Source: Anaerolineae bacterium
GTDB lineage: Bacteria > Chloroflexota > Anaerolineae > Aggregatilineales > Phototrophicaceae
DNA: 9,736 bases
Assembly (NCBI GenBank): GCA_020848855.1
Contig: JADLHH010000422.1
Location: 1 to 9,736 of the forward strand
Direction: 5' to 3'
Part shown: piece by piece, positions 5,065 to 9,736 of the stretch
Numbering within the stretch: position 1 is the first letter of the stretch
Layout of the letters: each line of letters starts with the position of its first letter
Position numbers and translations under genes: made by a program
The notes under the pieces: generated by a model
What the model was told of the DNA's origin: nothing
The model's input: only the letters and a program-made list of their open reading frames with translations
The model's database searches: none

Positions 5065-5656
5065 ATCGGGTGATCTGGCGCAGGACGGTAATCAGCGCCG
5101 CGCCGATGCGGTCGGCGTCATAGCCGCGCGCGACGATCTGATAGCGGATGGTGCGCGGGTCGAGCATCACGAACAGCATGTCGGTAGTGTATTCGACATC
5201 AAGGTCAGGCTTGATGCGTCCCAGCAGACCGCGAATCGTCTGCCGCCACCAGCGGTGGGCGGGGTGGTCGAGCGTCGCGCCCAGCGTCGATTCGGCGAAC
5301 ATGAAACGCTGGTTGCGGTCAACAAACCCGATCACTTCGCGCAGAAACCATTCCAGGTCCGCCTGCGGGTCGCCCTGCTCGTGCAGCCGCGCCAGCGTCC
5401 GGTTCTGCAGGTCGCGCTGATCCTGATCGATCAGCACCCGGCATAAATCGGGCTTGCCGTTCGGGAAATGTCGATACAGCGTGCCCTTGCCCACGCCCGC
5501 CGAATGGGCGACATCCGACATGGTGACGGCATCGACGCCGTTCGCGTCGAACAGGCGCTGGGCGGTCTGCAGGAGCAGTTCACGGTTTTTGACTGCGTCC
5601 GCCCGCGATGGTCGCGGGGCGGGCATGATCAGGTTGTCGTTCATGAGTCCAGCCAT
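5063..5656 (-). CDS. TetR-family transcriptional regulator, probable repressor of yceI
   Basis: This protein has up to 197 residues. The N-terminal DNA-binding domain is clear: RELLLQTAQRLFDANGVDAVTMSDVAHSAGVGKGTLYRHFPNGKPDL (about residues 25-70), with the helix-turn-helix at about 45-64. The rest is an all-helical ligand-binding and dimerisation domain, including ESTLGATLDHPAHRWWRQTIRGLLGRI, whose ligand is unknown. The nearest target is yceI, downstream on the same strand; the two perfect palindromes flank its promoter. The start is uncertain: ATG 5656 lacks a ribosome site, and in-frame ATGs at 5644 and 5626 would only shorten the variable N-terminal arm. I see no copy of the palindrome in front of tetR itself, so simple autorepression at its own promoter is not supported. 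It is divergent from the thermonuclease gene. Confidence 0.9.
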   Translation of the reverse strand: MAGLMNDNLIMPAPRPSRADAVKNRELLLQTAQRLFDANGVDAVTMSDVAHSAGVGKGTLYRHFPNGKPDLCRVLIDQDQRDLQNRTLARLHEQGDPQADLEWFLREVIGFVDRNQRFMFAESTLGATLDHPAHRWWRQTIRGLLGRIKPDLDVEYTTDMLFVMLDPRTIRYQIVARGYDADRIGAALITVLRQITR

Positions 5657-5681
5657 GCGCGAAAATATGTTTGTACGCTAA

Positions 5682-5687
5682 AGTATA
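5682..5687 (-). promoter_or_regulatory. Candidate -10 box of the tetR promoter
   Basis: TATACT on the - strand lies 25 nt upstream of the first tetR ATG, in the 66-nt divergent gap shared with the thermonuclease gene. No convincing -35 is seen at 16-18 nt. On the + strand I found no good promoter pair for the nuclease gene. Confidence 0.3.
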
Positions 5688-5722
5688 GTCGTTTATCCGA
5701 AAAGAACGTAGGCTGAAACTCC

Positions 5723-6220
5723 GTGCGTAATGTGTTGATCTTCCTGATCCTGCTGGCGGCGTCCTGCACGATGAGCGCGCCGACCCCGGCGAATTCTGTC
5801 GATACCATCACGGGCGAGACGGCGCGGGTCACGCGCGTGATCGACGGCGACACCATCGACGTGCAGATCGACGGCGTGGGCTACCGCGTGCGATACATCG
5901 GCGTGAACACGCCGGAAAGCGATGAGGTCTGCTACCGCGAGGCGACCAACGCCAACGCCGCGCTAGTGGATGGCAAAATCGTGACGCTAGTCACGGACGT
6001 GAGCGATACCGACGTGTACGGGCGGCTGCTGCGCTACGTGTACGTCGGCGGCGAGTTCGTCAATGCCGATCTGGTGCGCGACGGCTGGGCGGAGAACGCC
6101 GAATACCCGCCGGACAGCGCCCACGCTTCCGAATTCCGGGGGCTAGAGGCGCAGGCGCGGCAGGCGAACGCCGGCTGTCACCCGACCGGCATTTTCGACG
6201 ACGGCAGCGCAACCCGCTAG
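5723..6220 (+). CDS. Thermonuclease (SNase)-family nuclease, putative lipoprotein
   Basis: This 165-residue protein has an export signal: a short basic start (MRN), a hydrophobic core VLIFLILLAAS and Cys15. AAS-C is close to a lipobox but lacks the usual Leu at -3. A short Ser/Pro/Thr linker follows, then a staphylococcal-nuclease OB-fold domain (about 34-152). Catalytic positions match SNase: D43 in IDGDT (D21), R57 in YRVRYIG (R35), T63 and E65 in VNTPE (T41, E43), and R101 in VYGRLLRYVYV (R87). SNase D40 is replaced by N62, a common variant. It should be a Ca2+-dependent DNA/RNA endonuclease acting outside the cytoplasmic membrane, for nucleic-acid scavenging or eDNA turnover. The start is GTG 5723; only a weak TAGG lies 10 nt upstream. 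Cys70 and Cys152 could form a disulfide. Confidence 0.88.
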   Translation: MRNVLIFLILLAASCTMSAPTPANSVDTITGETARVTRVIDGDTIDVQIDGVGYRVRYIGVNTPESDEVCYREATNANAALVDGKIVTLVTDVSDTDVYGRLLRYVYVGGEFVNADLVRDGWAENAEYPPDSAHASEFRGLEAQARQANAGCHPTGIFDDGSATR

Positions 6221-6230
6221 CAGTCCAGAG

Positions 6231-6260
6231 GTGACATTCGCCACTATACGCTCGCTATAA
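6231..6260 (+). promoter_or_regulatory. Candidate promoter of the alpha/beta hydrolase gene
   Basis: GTGACA (6231-6236) and CTATAA (6255-6260) are 18 nt apart, in the 49-nt gap after the nuclease stop. The predicted start of transcription is near 6267, almost on the first in-frame ATG (6270). This favours the downstream ATG at 6354. Confidence 0.4.
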
Positions 6261-6353
6261 ACTCGGTCTATGATGGGTCATAAGGGTTTCGAAACGCCTC
6301 GTTTTTGGCTGCCCCGTGCATGGCTCACCAACGAGCCGGAAACGAATTATACG

Positions 6354-7199
6354 ATGACCGCGTCTCCCCTTTACAAAACGCCTGCCGGCGAACAGGCGGT
6401 GATGGCGCTCTACGACCGCGCGCTCGAAAACTGGCGCGTGCCCTATGACTCGCAGCACGTCCCCACTCGTCACGGCGACACGTTCGTCCTCAGCAGCGGA
6501 GACGCTGCCGCCCCGCCGCTTGTCCTGCTGCACGGGGCGGGCACGAACTCGGCGATCTGGATCGAAGATGTGCCGACGTACTGCCAGACTTACCGGGTCT
6601 ATGCTGTCGATCTGTTGGGCGAAGCGGGCAAGAGTGCGCCGAATCGCCCCGCGTGGGCAAGCCCGGCGTACGCGGAATGGCTGGCGGATGTGTTCGACGC
6701 GCTGGGCATCGAACAGGCGGCGCTGATCGGCATTTCGCAGGGCGGCTGGACGGCGCTGAAATACGCGACCACGCACGCGGCGCGGGTCAGCCGGCTGGTG
6801 CTGCTGACTCCCGGTGGCATTGTCCCCGATAAGCTGTCGTTTCTGCTGCGGGCGATCCCGTATTCGATGATGGGGAAAGCCGGCAGCCGCCGAATGGCGC
6901 GTCTCGTCTACGGCAGTGAGCCGATCCCGGCGGGTGTGGACGAAGTCATGGACGTGGTCACGCGCAACTTCAAGTCGCGCATGGGGGTGCTGCCGATTTT
7001 TGCCGACGAAGAATTGCGCCGCCTGACTATGCCGACGCTGCTGCTGGTCGGCGCGGAAGACGCGCTGCGCGACGCGACGAAGATCGGCGCGCGGCTCGGC
7101 AGCCTGCTGCCGAAGCTGACGGCAGTGACCATTCCGCGCGCCGGGCACGCGCTGCTCAACACCCCACCGTACATCCTGCCGTTTCTCGCCGGGAATTGA
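6354..7199 (+). CDS. Alpha/beta-fold hydrolase
   Basis: This protein has 281 residues from the preferred start. The canonical features are the oxyanion motif LLHGAGTNSAIW (H60-G61), the nucleophile elbow LIGISQGGW with S128, the acid D236 in LLLVGAEDALRD, and H265 in IPRAGHALL. A helical cap (about residues 157-212, with the MMGK region) separates strands 6 and 7. It belongs to the esterase/haloperoxidase-like group; the substrate is unknown. Conserved-looking sequence begins at MTASPLYKTPAGEQAVMALYDRALENW. The frame extends to ATG 6270, adding 28 residues rich in Trp, Pro and charge that look like untranslated leader rather than a domain. No clear ribosome site supports either start. The gene converges on tal-pgi across a long inverted repeat. 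Confidence 0.88.
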   Translation: MTASPLYKTPAGEQAVMALYDRALENWRVPYDSQHVPTRHGDTFVLSSGDAAAPPLVLLHGAGTNSAIWIEDVPTYCQTYRVYAVDLLGEAGKSAPNRPAWASPAYAEWLADVFDALGIEQAALIGISQGGWTALKYATTHAARVSRLVLLTPGGIVPDKLSFLLRAIPYSMMGKAGSRRMARLVYGSEPIPAGVDEVMDVVTRNFKSRMGVLPIFADEELRRLTMPTLLLVGAEDALRDATKIGARLGSLLPKLTAVTIPRAGHALLNTPPYILPFLAGN

Positions 7200-7231
7200 A
7201 ATCAAACAGGGGCGTGGTAAAAACGGATTAA

Positions 7232-7294
7232 CCACAGAGACCGCAGAGCGCACAGAGAAAATCTTTACCTCTGTGTTCTTTGCGGTTTCTGTGG
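7232..7294. repeat. Long imperfect inverted repeat of the CACAGAG type
   Basis: The arms at 7232-7257 and 7269-7294 are 26 nt each with an 11-nt loop; 22 of 26 positions pair. In + strand RNA three of the four remaining positions are G-U, leaving one true mismatch, whereas - strand RNA would have A-C mismatches. It sits in the 107-nt gap between convergent genes. CCACAGAG and CACAGAG units repeat within each arm. On the - strand it is followed by TTAATCCGTTTTT, so it could help end tal-pgi transcription. I recall similar CCACAGAG... repeats being dispersed in many bacterial genomes. Confidence 0.8.
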
Positions 7295-7306
7295 CGAGAT
7301 TGCTTT

Positions 7307-9736
7307 CTAGCGCTTGCGCTCACCCGCCATTTCGACGGCGTCGAGCAGCTTTTGCAGCCCGGCGACCACGTCGCCCTCGATGTGCAGGCGCAGCGCGCGC
7401 CGCCCCTTGCTTTGCAGCGCTTCGAGGTCGCCCGCTGCCTGCGCCGTCTTCAGCACGCCGAAGGTGTACGGCGCTTCGGGGATTGGCAGGTCAATCGGGT
7501 CGTCGCAGGTGATCTGGAAGAAGATGCCGTTGTTCGCGCCGCCCTTGTGAAGCTGCCCGGTGCTGTGCAGGAAGCGCGGACCGTAGCCGAGCGTCACCGC
7601 GCGCCGGGTAACGTGGCGCAGGCGGCGGCGGATGTCGTCCAGCTTGGCATCAACTTCGGCGGTCATGGGTAGGTATGCCAGCAGCGCGAAGTAGTCGCCC
7701 GCCTGGCTGGCGTTCAACTGCGCGGCGATCAGCCCGGTCATGGTGTTGCGCTGGTACTGATGCTGCGTGCATAGGTCGTACAGTAGCCCCGACATCTTAT
7801 CGTCGGCGTACAGGCTGACCGTATCCGACACGATCAGCGGGCTGGTCTTCGGCAGGCTGCCGTGCTCCTTGTAGTAGTCGAGCAGGCGGCTGGTGTTGTT
7901 CTTGCTCTCGGTGACGTTCGGCTCGTCGAACGGGTTGATGCCGAGCATCTTTCCCGCGACGGCGGTCGCGTATTCCCAGCGGAAGAATTCGCCGCCGATG
8001 GCGTAGGCGTCATCCAGATGCAGCGTGACGCACGGCTGCCCCGCCTGCTGCAGCGTCCTGATGCCCTCGTCGGACTCGGCGTTGTCGTCGCCTTCGACGC
8101 GCAGGTAAACGAACACCCGGTCGGTCGAATAATCGTGCGGCATCCCGATGGTCGCGCCGACGACCGGCAGCAAGCCTTTGCCTTCCTTACCCGTGCTTTC
8201 GGCGATCAACTGCTCGATCCAGTTCCCCAGCGCGGAAATCGACGGGCTGGTCTGGATTGTCACCTTGTCGTGACCGTCCGCCGCCAGCGCCCCCATGATC
8301 GCCCCCAGCCAGATGCCGGGGTGATCGGTCGCGTTGATCGTCGCACCGCAGGCTTCCATCATGCGCTCGGCGCTCGACCACAGCTTCTGCAGGTCGACGC
8401 CAATCAGCGCCGCCGGGACGAGACCGAAGTAGCTGAGCGCGCTGTAGCGCCCGCCGATATCTTCCGGGTTCAGAAACAGGTCGGTGAAGCCCTTCGCCTT
8501 CGCCTCGGCTTCCAGCACGCTGCCGCCGTCGGTGATGGCGATGAACTGCGCGCCGCTGCCGCCGGTTTTCTCGTAGAAATACTTGTAGAACGACCACGTT
8601 TCAATCGTCCCGCCGGATTTGCTGGACACGATGAAGATCGTCCGCTGGATGTCGATCGCGTCTTCGATGCGCTGGATGTTGACCGGGTCGGTGCTGTCGA
8701 GCATCAGCAGCGTGGGGAAGCCCTCGCCAGCGCCGAAGGTCTTGAACAGCACTTCCGGCGCGAGGCTGCTGCCGCCCATGCCCAGCAGCACGACGTGATC
8801 GGCGTCGAACCTGCGGTTTTGCAGCGCGATCAGCCGAGGCAGGTCGATGGTCTTGCCGGTTTCCAGCCAGCCGAGCCGGTTCCTGATCTTGGCAACGACC
8901 TGCGGGTGATCCTTCCACAGCACGCCGTCGTGTTCCCAGATGCGGGCGTTGGTGTGGTGCGCGGCGAGGTCTTTGATCGCCGTCTGCACCGCCTGTGTAT
9001 GGACGCCGAGCGCCGTCTCCTGCTGGCGGATCACGCCGGTTTTCAGGACGGCGACTTTCGCCGCCACTTCGTCCAGCAGCTTCTGGAACGATTCCGAGAA
9101 CGACTCGACGCCGTCCACCTGAAGCTGGCGCGTCACGTCGTCCAGGTCAACCCCGACTTCCGCCAGCATGTCGAGCGTCTGCTCGGCTTCCCTGACACCC
9201 TGATCCAGCGTCTCGGCGACCGTGCCGTGATCCTTGAACAGCTTGATCGTCTCCGGCGGCAGCGTGTTGACCGTGTCGCGCCCGATCAGCGCGTCGACGT
9301 ACATCGTATCGGGGTAGGCGGGGTTCTTGGTGCTGGTCGAAGCCCACAGCACGCGCTGCGCCATCGCCCCGGCTCCGCGCAGGGCGGCGAAGCGATCACC
9401 GTAGAAGATCGACTTGAAATGCCTGTAGGCGACCTTCGCGTTAGCGATTGCCGTCTTGCCCTTCAGCTTGTTGTTGAGCGAAACACGCCCCACGTCGCCG
9501 CGCGTCTGGGCGGCGCGGATATTGTTATCGAGCATCCGGTCGACCATCACGTCGATGCGGCTGAGGAAGAAGCTGGCGACCGAGGCGATCCGGTTGACGG
9601 GCTGCCCGGCGGCTTTGCGCCGTTCCAGCCCGCGAATGTAGGCTTCGGTGACCCGCAGGTAGTTGTCCACGCCGAAGATCAGCGTGACGTTGACGTTGAC
9701 GCCGGCGGCGATGGCTTCCTCAATCGCCGGGATGCC
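7307..9736 (-). CDS. Bifunctional transaldolase / glucose-6-phosphate isomerase (5' end outside window)
   Basis: The reading frame is open to the right edge of the window, so the visible 809 residues are the C-terminal part. It opens with [38 protein letters not shown], the transaldolase barrel segment just after the Schiff-base Lys, which must lie outside. [12 protein letters not shown] and [24 protein letters not shown] follow. From visible residue ~260 the phosphoglucose isomerase half begins, with [13 protein letters not shown] (about 317-329), [24 protein letters not shown] and [10 protein letters not shown] (724-733), holding sugar-phosphate-binding and catalytic positions. The fusion links the non-oxidative pentose phosphate pathway (sedoheptulose-7-P plus glyceraldehyde-3-P to erythrose-4-P plus fructose-6-P) with conversion of fructose-6-P to glucose-6-P. 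Fused enzymes of this kind are known, for example in acetic acid bacteria. The GTG at 9670 is the internal Val of FGVDNYL, not a start. Cytosolic. Confidence 0.95.
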   Translation of the reverse strand, partial: GIPAIEEAIAAGVNVNVTLIFGVDNYLRVTEAYIRGLERRKAAGQPVNRIASVASFFLSRIDVMVDRMLDNNIRAAQTRGDVGRVSLNNKLKGKTAIANAKVAYRHFKSIFYGDRFAALRGAGAMAQRVLWASTSTKNPAYPDTMYVDALIGRDTVNTLPPETIKLFKDHGTVAETLDQGVREAEQTLDMLAEVGVDLDDVTRQLQVDGVESFSESFQKLLDEVAAKVAVLKTGVIRQQETALGVHTQAVQTAIKDLAAHHTNARIWEHDGVLWKDHPQVVAKIRNRLGWLETGKTIDLPRLIALQNRRFDADHVVLLGMGGSSLAPEVLFKTFGAGEGFPTLLMLDSTDPVNIQRIEDAIDIQRTIFIVSSKSGGTIETWSFYKYFYEKTGGSGAQFIAITDGGSVLEAEAKAKGFTDLFLNPEDIGGRYSALSYFGLVPAALIGVDLQKLWSSAERMMEACGATINATDHPGIWLGAIMGALAADGHDKVTIQTSPSISALGNWIEQLIAESTGKEGKGLLPVVGATIGMPHDYSTDRVFVYLRVEGDDNAESDEGIRTLQQAGQPCVTLHLDDAYAIGGEFFRWEYATAVAGKMLGINPFDEPNVTESKNNTSRLLDYYKEHGSLPKTSPLIVSDTVSLYADDKMSGLLYDLCTQHQYQRNTMTGLIAAQLNASQAGDYFALLAYLPMTAEVDAKLDDIRRRLRHVTRRAVTLGYGPRFLHSTGQLHKGGANNGIFFQITCDDPIDLPIPEAPYTFGVLKTAQAAGDLEALQSKGRRALRLHIEGDVVAGLQKLLDAVEMAGERKR

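Noticed and set aside
4256..5446. Long + strand open frame (about 396 codons) across yceI and tetR.
   Set aside because: It runs through the yceI terminator, both operators and two well-supported - strand genes, and its composition is Arg/Asp/Val shadow-like.
6255..7253. Long - strand open frame (about 332 codons) opposite the alpha/beta hydrolase.
   Set aside because: It is a mirror-frame artefact. The + strand frame carries the full Ser-Asp-His triad, while this one shows no domain pattern.
1..9736. CRISPR array, tRNA, rRNA, transposase or integrase.
   Set aside because: I found no regularly spaced repeats, no cloverleaf-like segment and no mobile-element protein motif on either strand. 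The only repeats are the short intergenic palindromes and heptamers listed.

Overview
The window looks like chromosomal DNA from a high-GC bacterium. I place it tentatively in the Chloroflexota (Anaerolineae-like). The reasons are a fused transaldolase/glucose-6-phosphate isomerase, GC near 70% in typical genes, short dispersed palindromic repeats between genes, and a mix of small housekeeping and accessory genes. This placement is inference from gene content; no rRNA or other phylogenetic marker is present. Eleven protein-coding genes fill almost all of the sequence. I see no tRNA, rRNA, CRISPR array, transposase or integrase, and no gene-free stretch reaches 300 bases (the longest is 4177-4372, 196 bases).

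Left block (9-3766, + strand). Three genes are packed with 2-nt and 1-nt gaps: a HAD-family phosphatase, a shikimate-kinase-like protein whose P-loop and substrate motifs are degenerate, and a much more AT-rich protein of unknown N-terminus ending in a PD-(D/E)XK nuclease-like domain. A PaaI-type hotdog thioesterase and a nitrilase-superfamily amidase follow, separated by a hairpin repeat. A bidirectional terminator closes this block.

Middle block (3829-5656, - strand). A DUF1801 protein has its own promoter. Next to it is a tetR-yceI pair. Two identical 20-bp palindromes (22-bp identity with flank), 74 bp apart, bracket the yceI promoter region, and one overlaps the tetR stop codon. This is the clearest regulatory circuit in the window: the TetR protein most likely controls the YceI-family lipid-binding protein.

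Right block. A putative lipoprotein thermonuclease runs divergently from tetR, followed by an alpha/beta hydrolase with its own promoter candidate. These converge on the tal-pgi fusion gene (- strand), whose 5' end lies outside the window. A 63-bp imperfect inverted repeat sits in the convergent gap.

I do not see a clear new defence or mobile system. The points most worth following are the degenerate shikimate-kinase homologue, the compositionally odd PD-(D/E)XK gene attached to it, and the twin-operator TetR/YceI module.
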